DNA of 64,000 nt from Pigmentiphaga sp. NML030171 (GTDB lineage Bacteria > Pseudomonadota > Gammaproteobacteria > Burkholderiales > Burkholderiaceae_B): the NCBI RefSeq assembly GCF_002188635.1, contig NZ_NINX01000029.1, positions 62,001 to 126,000 of the forward strand. Reading direction: 5' to 3'. The notes under the pieces are model-generated. The model did no database searches. It was not told the DNA's origin and worked only from the letters and a program-made list of their open reading frames with translations. Both the position numbers and the translations under genes were made by a program. This document shows, piece after piece, positions 19,482 through 28,089 of the stretch. Each line of letters opens with the position of its first letter. Within the stretch, counting starts at the first letter, position 1.

Positions 19482-19522
19482 CGCCGCGCCACCCCTGGTA
19501 ACCATGTGAAGGAGTACCCGTC

Positions 19523-20530
19523 ATGCTTCGTCCTCGCTCATCGATGCTGCGCGCCGCCGGGGCACTGGCCTGTTGCTGGGCGCTGGCCGGGACCGGCGCC
19601 CAGGCAGCGGCCACGCCCGAAGAGATCACGGTGCTGACGCCCGCTCCCCCCACCCTGCCCGGGTTCGCTCCCTGGATATTGGCGCAGGCCCGCGGCTACT
19701 ACCGGGACCGGGGCCTGAAGGTCAACCTGATGGCGGCCAACGGCGGCGGGGTCCAGGTGGCCAAGCAGGTGGGCGCGGGCATCGCGCTGGCCGGCAGCTC
19801 GGTGGGCGACGCGCCGCTGTTTCTGCGGCCCAACGGCATTCCCATCAAGGTGGTGGCCGTGCTGGGCGGCCACTCCCTGATGCAGGTCGTGGTCCACGAC
19901 GACGACGCCCGCATCAAGACGCCGGCGGACCTGCGCGGCAAGACGGTCACGGTCGGCTCGTATACCGACTCGATCTATTACAGCTTCCTGGGCATGCTCA
20001 AGCACTATGGCGTGGACAAGAAGGCCGTGAACATCCAGGCCGCCGGCCCGACCGGCGTCTGGAAACTGTTCGCCACCCGCGAGGCCGACGCCATGGTCGC
20101 CACGCCCGACTGGGCCCTGGCGGCGGTCAACGCGGGCGCCAAGGTGCGCGTGTTCTACGGCGACCAGGTATTCCCCGGCCTTCCCCAGGCCATCGTGGCC
20201 TCGGACGAAACGATACGCACCCGGCCCGACCTGGTCGAGAAAGTGGTCGGCGCCACCCTGCGCGCCATGCGCGAGATCATGCAGGACCCCGCCGCCGCCG
20301 TGGACGACTTCGTCGCCGCCGTACCCGCCTACCAGGACAAGCGCGACTATGTCGCGCAGATCATCGGCGCCTATGCCCGCGACGTCTATCCCGGGCAGGC
20401 CGTGCCCGGCAAGATGGACCCCGCCCTGCTGCAGCGGCTGCAGGACTTCTATGTCAAGGAAGGCTTGCTGGCCAGGCGCGCACCGCTGGAAGACTTCTAT
20501 ACCGACCGCTTCGTCGGCAAGGCGCCCTAG
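19523..20530 (+). CDS. ABC-type periplasmic substrate-binding protein (NMT1/SsuA-like)
   Basis: 335-residue secreted receptor. A signal peptide (hydrophobic residues about 10-28, AQA cleavage) is followed by the NMT1/THI5-like fold: the PGFAPWILAQARGYYRDRGL opening, a GxxVxxG region and LRGKTVTVGSYTDSIYY. Family members feed ABC importers for aliphatic sulfonates, taurine, aromatic acids or pyrimidine precursors. No permease or ATPase gene is adjacent, so it is an orphan and must borrow a transporter or act as a sensor. It lies between the Rieske oxygenase (41-nt gap) and the TauD-type dioxygenase (22-nt gap). Confidence 0.87.
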   Translation: MLRPRSSMLRAAGALACCWALAGTGAQAAATPEEITVLTPAPPTLPGFAPWILAQARGYYRDRGLKVNLMAANGGGVQVAKQVGAGIALAGSSVGDAPLFLRPNGIPIKVVAVLGGHSLMQVVVHDDDARIKTPADLRGKTVTVGSYTDSIYYSFLGMLKHYGVDKKAVNIQAAGPTGVWKLFATREADAMVATPDWALAAVNAGAKVRVFYGDQVFPGLPQAIVASDETIRTRPDLVEKVVGATLRAMREIMQDPAAAVDDFVAAVPAYQDKRDYVAQIIGAYARDVYPGQAVPGKMDPALLQRLQDFYVKEGLLARRAPLEDFYTDRFVGKAP

Positions 20531-20552
20531 CGCCGCATCGTCCGGAGACATC

Positions 20553-21368
20553 ATGCTGATCCGCCCCCTTACGCCGGCCATAGGTTCGGAAGTGCTGGAC
20601 ATAGACCTTGCCGACGCGACCCAGGTCACCCGCCATGCCGACCGGCTGCGCGCCCTCCTGGCCGAGCGCCAGGTCATCTTCTTCCGCGAGCAGCGTCTCT
20701 CGCCCGATGCCCAGGTGTTCTTCTCGCAGGTGTTCGGCGACGTCGAACCGGTGTCATCGACCTTTCCGTCGCACCCCGCCAATCCCTACGTGGAAATGCT
20801 CGTCACCCGCGGCAAGGAGACCGGCACCGATATCTGGCACGCCGATCTGACCTGGCAGCCTCGCCCGCCGGTGGCCGCCTGCCTGTATGCGGTCGAGGTG
20901 CTCGAGGTGGGCGGAGACACCATGTGGGCCAGCATGACGGCCGCGCACGATTCCCTGGACGAAGGACTGCGGCGCTACCTGGCCGGCATGACCGCCGTCC
21001 ACCATTGGGAAGCTCCCGCCCTGGTGAACAACCTCAAGCGCCAGCCCGACGGCGACGAGAAGTACCACGCCATGCGCCGCCGCTACCCCCCTGTGGACCA
21101 GCCCGTCTTCCTGCCCCATCCCGCCACGGGCAAGCGCGTGGTTTTCGTCAACAGCCTGTACACGACGCGAATCAACCAGATGGGGCACGACGACGGCGCG
21201 CACATGCTGTCCTTCCTGGCCGGCCTGGCCCGCGTGCCGGAATGGCAGGTGCGGTTCAACTGGCGCAAGGGCTCGGTGGCCGTGTGGGACAACCTGGCCA
21301 CCCAGCACTATGCGATCAACGACTACTACCCCTCGCCGCGGACCATGCACCGCGTGTCCATCCGCTAG
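20553..21368 (+). CDS. TauD/TfdA family 2-oxoglutarate-dependent dioxygenase
   Basis: 271-residue Fe(II)/2-oxoglutarate dioxygenase. The facial triad is visible as H96-x-D98 (IWHADLTW) and the distal H252 (ATQHYAIND), with R267 (MHRVSIR) positioned to bind 2-oxoglutarate. The family oxidises taurine, alkyl sulfonates, sulfate esters or aryloxyalkanoates. Start ATG 20553 has CGGAGA upstream. Encoded with an SsuA-like receptor and a VanA-like Rieske oxygenase, it suggests uptake and two-step oxidation of one aromatic or sulfonated compound. Confidence 0.9.
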   Translation: MLIRPLTPAIGSEVLDIDLADATQVTRHADRLRALLAERQVIFFREQRLSPDAQVFFSQVFGDVEPVSSTFPSHPANPYVEMLVTRGKETGTDIWHADLTWQPRPPVAACLYAVEVLEVGGDTMWASMTAAHDSLDEGLRRYLAGMTAVHHWEAPALVNNLKRQPDGDEKYHAMRRRYPPVDQPVFLPHPATGKRVVFVNSLYTTRINQMGHDDGAHMLSFLAGLARVPEWQVRFNWRKGSVAVWDNLATQHYAINDYYPSPRTMHRVSIR

Positions 21369-21394
21369 CATCCCGCGGCCCGGCATGCGCAGGC

Positions 21395-22627
21395 TCAGTT
21401 CCGACCCCGCACTTCCGGCGGCTCCTGCACCTCGGGAGTGGCCGCGGCCAGGATCTCCGAGCGGTTTCCGCTTCGGGGCGGATAGATGCGCTCGCGATTG
21501 ATGGTCCGTTTGGTCGCCTTGGCCGCATCCTTCGTCGAGATGACCCGGCGGTCCCAGCCTCCGGTATAGACGGCGCCCCACTCGCCCAGGTCCAGCACGG
21601 TCACGTACCAGTCGATGTGCAAGGGCAACATGGGTTCGCCAAGCAGATCCGCCGCAACGTTGTAGCCCGCGTAGCGGCCCATCGGCCGGCCATGCTGGCA
21701 GGACATGACCGAGGCATGTTCGCCGTCCAGCACCGCCCGGGCCGCATCGCCTGCGGCGAAGACGTGCGGCATTCCCCGCACGCGCATGAACTCGTCCACC
21801 TCCAGGCGACCGAGCCTGTCCCTTGCCGCCGGCAAAGCGCCGCCCAGGTCGCTGGCGCGCATGCCGGCGCACCAGACGACAGTCGACGCCTCGATCCGCT
21901 GCCCACCGGCCAGCGTCGCGCCATGCGCATCCAGCGAGGCGATGGATACGCTCGTGTGCATCTCCACGCCCAGGGAGGCCAGCGCCTCGACGATGACAGG
22001 CCGCGCCTCGTCGCCCATGTCCGGGCCGATGAGCGGGCTGGCATCGGCCAAGACGACCCGAGGTGCCGGCCGGTCGTGCGCCAGGGCCGACAGTTTCGCC
22101 AGCCTGGCCGGCAATTCGGATGCCAGTTCGATTCCGGTCAGCCCCGCCCCCACGACCAGCACATGCAGCCGGTCCGCGTCGCGGCCGTCCTGCGCCAGCG
22201 CGCGTAGGTGCGCATCGAGCCGCTTGGCGCCATGGTAGGTATCGATATCGAAGGAATGCTCAACCAGGCCGGGAATAGATGGCCGCTGCACGCTGCTGCC
22301 CAACGCGTAGACGAGGCGGTCGTAGCGAACCGTGAAGACACCTGCGCTCGTGCGCACATCGACCACACGGCGCTCGGTATCGACGCCTGTGACCACGCCC
22401 CGGAGGTGCTCCACGCCTATCGGATCCAGTACCAGGGAGAACGGCACGATGGTGGCATCGAGGTCCTCTTCGTAATTGCGGACGCGAATACTGTGAAAAT
22501 CGTGCTGGTCGATCAGAGTCACGCGCACGGCATCCGGGCCGACGCCGTGCTCCTCCAGTTTCCTGGCGGCTCCAATCGCACTCCACAGGCCGGCGAAGCC
22601 GCCGCCCAATACCACGATGCGTTTCAT
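21395..22627 (-). CDS. FAD-dependent pyridine nucleotide oxidoreductase, NDH-2-like
   Basis: 410-residue flavoprotein of the type II NADH dehydrogenase/sulfide-quinone reductase superfamily. FAD motif GGGFAG (about residues 8-13), NAD(P)H motif VVGAGLTGIELA (about 158-169) and the late FAD motif VFAAGDAA (about 290) are present. NDH-2 enzymes pass electrons from NADH to quinone at the membrane. The C-terminus is soluble-looking, with no clear amphipathic helix that I can assign. It starts 40 nt after livF with an AAGGAGC site and is probably co-transcribed with the importer, an uncommon pairing. Confidence 0.85.
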   Translation of the reverse strand: MKRIVVLGGGFAGLWSAIGAARKLEEHGVGPDAVRVTLIDQHDFHSIRVRNYEEDLDATIVPFSLVLDPIGVEHLRGVVTGVDTERRVVDVRTSAGVFTVRYDRLVYALGSSVQRPSIPGLVEHSFDIDTYHGAKRLDAHLRALAQDGRDADRLHVLVVGAGLTGIELASELPARLAKLSALAHDRPAPRVVLADASPLIGPDMGDEARPVIVEALASLGVEMHTSVSIASLDAHGATLAGGQRIEASTVVWCAGMRASDLGGALPAARDRLGRLEVDEFMRVRGMPHVFAAGDAARAVLDGEHASVMSCQHGRPMGRYAGYNVAADLLGEPMLPLHIDWYVTVLDLGEWGAVYTGGWDRRVISTKDAAKATKRTINRERIYPPRSGNRSEILAAATPEVQEPPEVRGRN

Positions 22628-22667
22628 CTAGACAGCTCCTTTGCTTCAAACATGACAGTCCGGCGCG

Positions 22668-23408
22668 CTACATGCCGATGTAGTCGCGCACCAGTTCGGG
22701 TCGGTCCCGCAAGGCTTGTGAGGAGCCTCGCCACACGACGGCGCCCTTCTCGAGGATGTAATGGCGGTCCGCCACCCGCATCAGCGGCCCCAGGTTCTTG
22801 TCGATCACCAGCAGCGCCAGCCCGCGCCGCTTGAGCAGTTCGATGCAGCGCCAGATGTCGCCTCGGACCAGCGGCGCCAGCCCTTCGGTGGCTTCGTCCA
22901 GGATCAGCAGTTCCGGGGCTGTCATCAACGCGCGGCCGATGGCGAGCATCTGCTGTTCGCCGCCGGAGAGGTGGCATCCCAGATGATGCTCCCGCTCGCG
23001 CAGGCGGGGAAACATGCCGTAGATATCGTCCAGGGACCAGCCGGCATCCCGCATCGCCGGCGCCCGGGCCGTGGCGAGCAGGTTCTCGCGTACCGTCAGG
23101 TTGGGAAAGATGCGCCGGCCCTCCGGTACCAGCCCCAGACCGACCCGTGCTCTCTGGTGCGCGGCCAGCGGCCGCAAGCTGCGGCCCCGCCATCGGACGT
23201 CGCCTCCCCGCAGGCGCAACAACCCCATGATGGACTTGACGGTAGTGGACTTGCCCATGCCATTGCGGCCTAGCAAGGCGACGCACTCACCGGCGTGGAT
23301 CTCGAGGTCTATGCCGAACAAAACCTGGCTGGCCTCATAAGCCGCCTCGACACCGCGCAGGCTGAGCAACGGCGCCACACCCTCATTCGTCCCGGCGCGT
23401 TCAGTCAT
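22668..23408 (-). CDS. livF: Branched-chain amino-acid-type ABC transporter ATPase LivF
   Basis: 246-residue ATPase of the HAAT (branched-chain amino acid) class. Walker A GRNGMGKST, signature LSGGEQQ and Walker B LLILDEATEG are intact. ATG 23406-23408 overlaps the livG stop (ATGACTGA), indicating coupled translation; an upstream in-frame extension is discounted. In this cluster of a catabolic genome the ligand may be an aromatic acid or amide rather than leucine. Confidence 0.93.
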   Translation of the reverse strand: MTERAGTNEGVAPLLSLRGVEAAYEASQVLFGIDLEIHAGECVALLGRNGMGKSTTVKSIMGLLRLRGGDVRWRGRSLRPLAAHQRARVGLGLVPEGRRIFPNLTVRENLLATARAPAMRDAGWSLDDIYGMFPRLREREHHLGCHLSGGEQQMLAIGRALMTAPELLILDEATEGLAPLVRGDIWRCIELLKRRGLALLVIDKNLGPLMRVADRHYILEKGAVVWRGSSQALRDRPELVRDYIGM

Positions 23409-24150
23409 TCCCGTCTCCCAGGTACGCGGCACGCACCTCGTCGTTGCCGCGTATTTCCCGCGGCGTGCCGCAGGCGATCACACGGCCGTACGACAACACA
23501 GTGATACGGTCGGCCAGCGCGAAAACCGCATCCATGTCGTGCTCGACCAGGACGATGCTGTAGGCACCCTTGAGCTCGCGCAACATGTCGACCAGCCCGG
23601 CCGATTCCTGGCGGCTCATGCCCGCCATCGGCTCGTCCAGCAGCAGCACCTCGGGGCGCATCGCGAGTGCCATCGCGATCTCCAGCTGGCGCATCTCGCC
23701 GTGGGCCAGCGCACCAGCCGACCGGCCAGCCGCGTACGCCAGCCCGACCCGGCCCAGCGCCACCCGGGCCGGCCCGACCAGGCCCGCATCCCGGCGTGCC
23801 GGCCGCCAGAAGCGGAAACTGTGTCCCTGCCCGGCCTGGACCGCCAGCATGACGTTTTCCAGCACGGAGAATTCCCGGAACACCGAGGTGATCTGATAGG
23901 AACGCCCGACGCCGCCCAGGGCCCGCTGATGGACCGGTGCCCGCGTGATGTCGCGCCCCTTCAGCGAGATCATGCCTGCGTCCGGCGCGATTTCGCCGGC
24001 CAATTGATGGATGAACGTGGTCTTGCCCGCGCCGTTGGGGCCGATGATGGCATGCAGTTCTCCCCGCTCCAGGGTCATGCAAAGCTCGTCGGTCACCTTC
24101 AGCGCCCCGTAGCGCTTGACCAGCCGGTGCGCCGCCAGGATCTCAGCCAT
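23401..24150 (-). CDS. livG: Branched-chain amino-acid-type ABC transporter ATPase LivG
   Basis: 249-residue ATPase. Walker A GPNGAGKTT, an atypical signature LAHGEMRQ (usually LSxGxxR) and Walker B LLLDEPMAG are seen. It overlaps livM by 8 nt and livF by 8 nt. The substituted signature is common in LivG proteins and does not imply loss of function. Confidence 0.93.
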   Translation of the reverse strand: MAEILAAHRLVKRYGALKVTDELCMTLERGELHAIIGPNGAGKTTFIHQLAGEIAPDAGMISLKGRDITRAPVHQRALGGVGRSYQITSVFREFSVLENVMLAVQAGQGHSFRFWRPARRDAGLVGPARVALGRVGLAYAAGRSAGALAHGEMRQLEIAMALAMRPEVLLLDEPMAGMSRQESAGLVDMLRELKGAYSIVLVEHDMDAVFALADRITVLSYGRVIACGTPREIRGNDEVRAAYLGDGND

Positions 24151-25183
24151 CGGTGTCCTCCCGGCCCGCCAGGGCGCCGTACAGCCCGCGCCGCGCGAAC
24201 AGCACCACGGCCACCACGAATACGCCGAACACGCCCAGCCAGTGCGTACGGATCAGGTCTGCCGCGCCCGCCGGCAGGTCGAGCGGCATGCCCGAGAGAA
24301 ACTCCTCCAGCAGCACGAAGGCCGCCGCCCCCACGATCGGCCCCAGCAGCGTTGCCATGCCGCCCAGCACGCACATCAGTACCAGATCTCCCGAAAGAGT
24401 CCAGCTCATGTACGAAGGCGATGCGAAGCGGGCCAGGTTGGCCAGCAGCACCCCCGCCATCACCACGATCATCGCTGACAGCACGTAGGCGGCAAGCCGG
24501 TAGCGCAGCAAGGGAAATCCCAGGGCTCGCATGCGGCGCGGATTCTGGCGGCTGCCGCGCAGCACCAAGCCGAAGCGCGAATCAGTCAGCCGCTTGCACA
24601 GGGCGCAGATGATCGCCAGCACGGCCAGCACCAGCAGGTAGAACTGGTAGGGATCGTCCAGCGACAGGCCAGGCACGCGGCTGTGCGACGCGATGGTCAA
24701 CCCGTCGTCGCCGCCGTACTGCTTGAGGCTGATCGCCAGGAAATAGAACATCTGGGCGAAAGCCAGCGTGATCATGATGAACGCCATGCCGCTCGTCTTC
24801 AGGCAAACGAGTCCCACGATCAGCGCCACGGCCGCGCCGGCGGCCAACGCCACCGCCAGGTGGGCAAGACCCGAGTCAACGCCGTGGGCCGACAGGATGC
24901 CCACCGAGTAGGCACCAATGCCCAGATACATCGCATGGCCCAGGCTAACCATGCCGCCGTACCCGAGTACCAGGTTCAGGCCCACGGCCGCCAGGCCGAG
25001 GATCATGATGCGCGCGACCAGGCCGAGCCAGAACGGCTGGCCCAGCAGATGGGCGGCCGCCGGCACCGCGCACAGCGCCAGGAAGATCGCCGCGGCCGGA
25101 GCGGCACGGCGGAAGGCCTTCCCGCGGGCCCCGGCGCTCGCACCGTAGGGTGGCGTGTCCTTGGCGTACAGGGTCAAGTTCAT
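24143..25183 (-). CDS. livM: Branched-chain amino-acid-type ABC transporter permease LivM
   Basis: 346-residue permease with about eight to ten hydrophobic segments from residue 30 on. The family loop GxNxxxGyxGMVSLGHAMY is present as LNLVLGYGGMVSLGHAMYLG. The EAA-like contact region near GSRQNPRRMRALGFP faces the ATPases. It overlaps livH by 4 nt (ATGA). Confidence 0.93.
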   Translation of the reverse strand: MNLTLYAKDTPPYGASAGARGKAFRRAAPAAAIFLALCAVPAAAHLLGQPFWLGLVARIMILGLAAVGLNLVLGYGGMVSLGHAMYLGIGAYSVGILSAHGVDSGLAHLAVALAAGAAVALIVGLVCLKTSGMAFIMITLAFAQMFYFLAISLKQYGGDDGLTIASHSRVPGLSLDDPYQFYLLVLAVLAIICALCKRLTDSRFGLVLRGSRQNPRRMRALGFPLLRYRLAAYVLSAMIVVMAGVLLANLARFASPSYMSWTLSGDLVLMCVLGGMATLLGPIVGAAAFVLLEEFLSGMPLDLPAGAADLIRTHWLGVFGVFVVAVVLFARRGLYGALAGREDTDG

Positions 25184-26100
25184 GCATGCCTCACTGGGAA
25201 GAGTCCGTGCGGACGCATGGCCAGGACCAGCGCCATCAGCAGATAGATCAGCATGGAAGCGACCGCCGGTCCCGCAGCCTGGGCGAAGACCTTGCCCACC
25301 AAGGCATCGAAAACCGCCGGCAGGAAGGCGCGCCCCAGCGTGTCGATCAGGCCAACCAGCAGCGCTCCGTAGAAGGCCCCGCGTATGGAGCCGATGCCAC
25401 CGGTCACGATGACCACCAGCGTCAGCACCAGCACGGGCTCGCCCATGCCGGGCTGCACCGACAGGATGGGCCCGGCCATCACGCCAGCCAGCCCCGCAAG
25501 ACCGGCTCCCAATCCAAAGATCAACGCATTGAGCAGGCGGATGTTGACTCCCATCGCGCCAACCATTTCCGCATCGGCCGCGCCGGCGCGTATCAGCATG
25601 CCCACGCGCGTCCGGTTGATCAGGACATAGAGCCCGAGACCCGCCACGAGCCCGACCGCGATGATGGCGAACCGGTATGCGGGATACGGGAAGCCGAACA
25701 GCTCGACTGTTCCGGACAGCGCCGGCGGCACGTTGATGTAGACCGGAGCCGGCCCCCAGAAGAAGCGCACGATCTCGTTGAACACCAGGATCAGGCCGAA
25801 GGTGGCCAGCACCTGGTCCAGATGGTCGCGCGTGTACAAGCCGGCCAGCACCATGCGGTCGACGGCCAGGCCGATCAGCATGGTAGCCGGCACGGCCAGC
25901 AGCAGCGCAAGCAGGAAGGAATCGGACGCGCCCAGCATGACCGCCGCCAGATAGGCGCCCATCATGTAGAGCGATCCATGCGCGAGGTTGACGAAGTTCA
26001 TGATCCCGAACACCAGCGTCAGGCCGGCCGACATCAGAAACAGCAGGATCCCGAACTGCAGGCCATTCAGCACCTGGGTGGCGATGAGTTGAGCGTTCAT
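25180..26100 (-). CDS. livH: Branched-chain amino-acid-type ABC transporter permease LivH
   Basis: 306-residue permease with the family N-terminus NGLQFGILLFLMSAGLTLVFG and the FVNLAHGSLYMMGAY motif, followed by multiple membrane helices. It begins 10 nt after the receptor gene stop and pairs with LivM to form the membrane channel. Confidence 0.94.
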   Translation of the reverse strand: MNAQLIATQVLNGLQFGILLFLMSAGLTLVFGIMNFVNLAHGSLYMMGAYLAAVMLGASDSFLLALLLAVPATMLIGLAVDRMVLAGLYTRDHLDQVLATFGLILVFNEIVRFFWGPAPVYINVPPALSGTVELFGFPYPAYRFAIIAVGLVAGLGLYVLINRTRVGMLIRAGAADAEMVGAMGVNIRLLNALIFGLGAGLAGLAGVMAGPILSVQPGMGEPVLVLTLVVIVTGGIGSIRGAFYGALLVGLIDTLGRAFLPAVFDALVGKVFAQAAGPAVASMLIYLLMALVLAMRPHGLFPVRHA

Positions 26101-26110
26101 GGCACGGGCT

Positions 26111-27298
26111 TCATTCCATCGGGCATTCGGCGTGATAGGCGTCGCGATGATTCTTCAGCGGGGTCGCGATGGTCTTGAGCGTGACGCGGCCGCGCGCATC
26201 CTTCACCACTTCGAACACGTGCATGTCTTGGACGGGAAAGTTGTTGTTGCCAAACTTGAACGGACCGCGCACCGACGGAAATTCGGCCTGCCTGAGCGCC
26301 GCCATGAAGGCGCTCTTGTCCTCGACGCGGCCGCCCACCTTCCTCAACGCCGAATCCAGCAATTGCGCGCCGTCGTAGCTCTGCGCCGCGTAGTGGGAAG
26401 GAATGCGGCCGTACTTCTTCTCGAATCCGGCAACGAAGACGCGATTGGCCTCGTTGTCCAGGTCCGGCCCCCAGGCGGTGCCGGTGATCACCCCCAGGGC
26501 GCTTTCGCGCTGGGCAGGAAGATTGATGGCGTCGGTGGTGGACGCGGACAGCACCGGTATCCGACCCAGCAGACCCGCCTGCTGGTACTGGCGCAGGAAG
26601 TTCACGCCCAGCCCGCCCGGATAAAAGACGAACACGGCATCGGGCTTCCTGGCCGCGATCTGCGTCAGCTCGGCCGAGAAATCTTGCTGGCTGAGCGGGG
26701 TATAGACCTCGTCCAGCAGCGGCTCCTTGTAGTAGCGCTTGAAGCCGGTCACGAAATCGAAGCCCGACTGGTAGTTGGGCACCATGGTGATGATCCGCTT
26801 GTAGCCCTTGGACGCGGCATAGTGGCCCACGACCTCGGCCTGCTGGTCGTTCTGCCAGGACGTGCTGAAGAAATAGGGCGAGCACGCCTTGCCTGCCAGT
26901 TGGCTAGGCCCGGCATTGGTGCCAATCAGGAAGACTTGTTTCTGGGTGATGCGCGGATGCACGGCCAGCATGACATTCGAGAATGTCACGCCGACGATGA
27001 TGGGCACGTCGTTGCGGCCCGTCAGGCTTTCGGTCAGTTGCACGCCCACCTCGGGCTTGAGCTGACTGTCGGCCTTGATCACGCTGATATCCCGGCCGCC
27101 CAGCTTGCCGCCGTTGCGGTCCAGATAGAGCATGAAGCCGTCGTACATGTCCTGTCCCAGCGCCGCTTGCGGACCGGACAGTTCGGCCATGAAGCCGATC
27201 TTCAGCTTCTCCTGACCGGCCGCATGCGCGGCCGGCAGGGTCGCCAGGGTCACGCAGGTCCCCAGGCAGGCGCCCATCAGGCGATGATGCATTTTCAT
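26111..27298 (-). CDS. Branched-chain amino-acid-type ABC transporter substrate-binding protein
   Basis: 395-residue periplasmic receptor (peripla_BP_6 / LivK class). A signal peptide (MKMHHRLMGACLGTC..., AHAAG cleavage near residue 26) precedes KIGFMAELSGPQAALGQDM, the typical opening of this family. Start ATG 27296-27298 has a strong AAGGAGA site. It heads the five-gene transporter operon and is divergent from an Rrf2 regulator. Ligand unknown; members bind amino acids, amides, urea or aromatic acids. Confidence 0.92.
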   Translation of the reverse strand: MKMHHRLMGACLGTCVTLATLPAAHAAGQEKLKIGFMAELSGPQAALGQDMYDGFMLYLDRNGGKLGGRDISVIKADSQLKPEVGVQLTESLTGRNDVPIIVGVTFSNVMLAVHPRITQKQVFLIGTNAGPSQLAGKACSPYFFSTSWQNDQQAEVVGHYAASKGYKRIITMVPNYQSGFDFVTGFKRYYKEPLLDEVYTPLSQQDFSAELTQIAARKPDAVFVFYPGGLGVNFLRQYQQAGLLGRIPVLSASTTDAINLPAQRESALGVITGTAWGPDLDNEANRVFVAGFEKKYGRIPSHYAAQSYDGAQLLDSALRKVGGRVEDKSAFMAALRQAEFPSVRGPFKFGNNNFPVQDMHVFEVVKDARGRVTLKTIATPLKNHRDAYHAECPME

Positions 27299-27424
27299 GA
27301 TGTCTCCTTCCGCCCGCCTTGTCGCGAACGCTGTCGTTACCGGCCGCATCTCGTCGTTTCCGGCTTTATATCTAGATATTCAATGACCAGATTACGAAGC
27401 GGATTCTGGGCCCGTTCCAGAAGC

Positions 27425-27453
27425 TAGTCAATCACAATCTGGATGTGTATAGT
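27425..27453 (+). promoter_or_regulatory. Candidate promoter of the Rrf2 regulator gene
   Basis: TAGTCA (27425-27430) and TATAGT (27448-27453) are 17 bases apart. The -10 lies within the spacer of the inverted repeat at 27436-27460, so a bound regulator would block it. Confidence 0.45.
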
Positions 27454-27460
27454 CCGGATT
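27436..27460. promoter_or_regulatory. Inverted repeat, likely Rrf2 operator
   Basis: AATCTGGA (27436-27443) and TCCGGATT (27453-27460) are inverted with 7 of 8 positions matching and a 9-nt spacer. It sits between the divergent receptor gene and the Rrf2 gene and covers the candidate -10 of the latter. Confidence 0.6.
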
Positions 27461-27480
27461 ATCCATTACGAGGCATAGCC

Positions 27481-27951
27481 ATGAGGATGAGCGAAGGCGT
27501 GGAGTGGGGCCTGCATTGCTGCGTGGCCCTGGGCTGGATAGGACAGGACGAAGTGGTCTCCACCGCCAGGCTGGCGGCCAAGTTCGGCCTGCCCGCCGCC
27601 TATCTGAACAAGTCGCTGCAAGCGCTCGCGCGGGCCGGCATCCTGGCCTCCTCGGCGGGACCCAAGGGGGGCTTTCGCCTGGCGCGCCCGCCGGCCCGGA
27701 TCACCCTGCTCGAAGTGGTCGATGCGATCGAGGGCCAGGAGGCGGCCTTCCGTTGCTCCGAGATCCGCCGCAACGGCGAAGGCGCAGCTCCCGCGGCCGA
27801 ATGCCGCCGGCCCTGCGCGATCGCCTCGGCCATGCGCGATGCCGAGGCCGCCTGGCGCAAGGAACTGTCGCGCCAGACGATCGCCATGATCATGGACAAG
27901 GCACCCCGGACGGCGGCGGAACGCACGGTTCGCTGGCACGCGTACGCCTGA
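27481..27951 (+). CDS. Rrf2 family transcriptional regulator
   Basis: 156-residue Rrf2 protein. The winged HTH runs from about 4 to 75 (MSEGVEWGLHCC ... AAYLNKSLQALARAGIL ... GPKGGFRLAR). Cysteines at 92, 108 and 112 (C-x15-C-x3-C) sit where IscR/NsrR-type members bind an iron-sulfur cluster, although the spacing differs from those proteins. Start ATG 27481 is used because the family begins with MRMSEGVEW-like sequence and an earlier in-frame ATG lies inside the operator. It is divergent from the Liv-type importer and upstream of catalase, so either could be its target. Confidence 0.87.
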   Translation: MRMSEGVEWGLHCCVALGWIGQDEVVSTARLAAKFGLPAAYLNKSLQALARAGILASSAGPKGGFRLARPPARITLLEVVDAIEGQEAAFRCSEIRRNGEGAAPAAECRRPCAIASAMRDAEAAWRKELSRQTIAMIMDKAPRTAAERTVRWHAYA

Positions 27952-28031
27952 TGTAACGTCTTGATACACAAGGTCGAGCTGGCTTTGCGCGCCCCGTCAC
28001 GACTTCTTGGCTAGGATGGACCATCGTAGGG

Positions 28032-28052
28032 CAAAGACCGCAAGCGTCTTTG
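28032..28052 (+). other. Small hairpin in the catalase leader
   Basis: CAAAGAC (28032-28038) pairs with GTCTTTG (28046-28052) across a 7-nt loop, about 40 nt before the catalase start. It could influence mRNA stability; no regulator is implied by sequence alone. Confidence 0.35.
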
Positions 28053-28089
28053 GACACGACACACCAACCCTGCCCCTCAGGAGCCCACG

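Noticed and set aside
28032-28052. Riboswitch in the catalase leader
   Set aside because: Only one small 7-bp hairpin is visible, and no known riboswitch core could be recognised.
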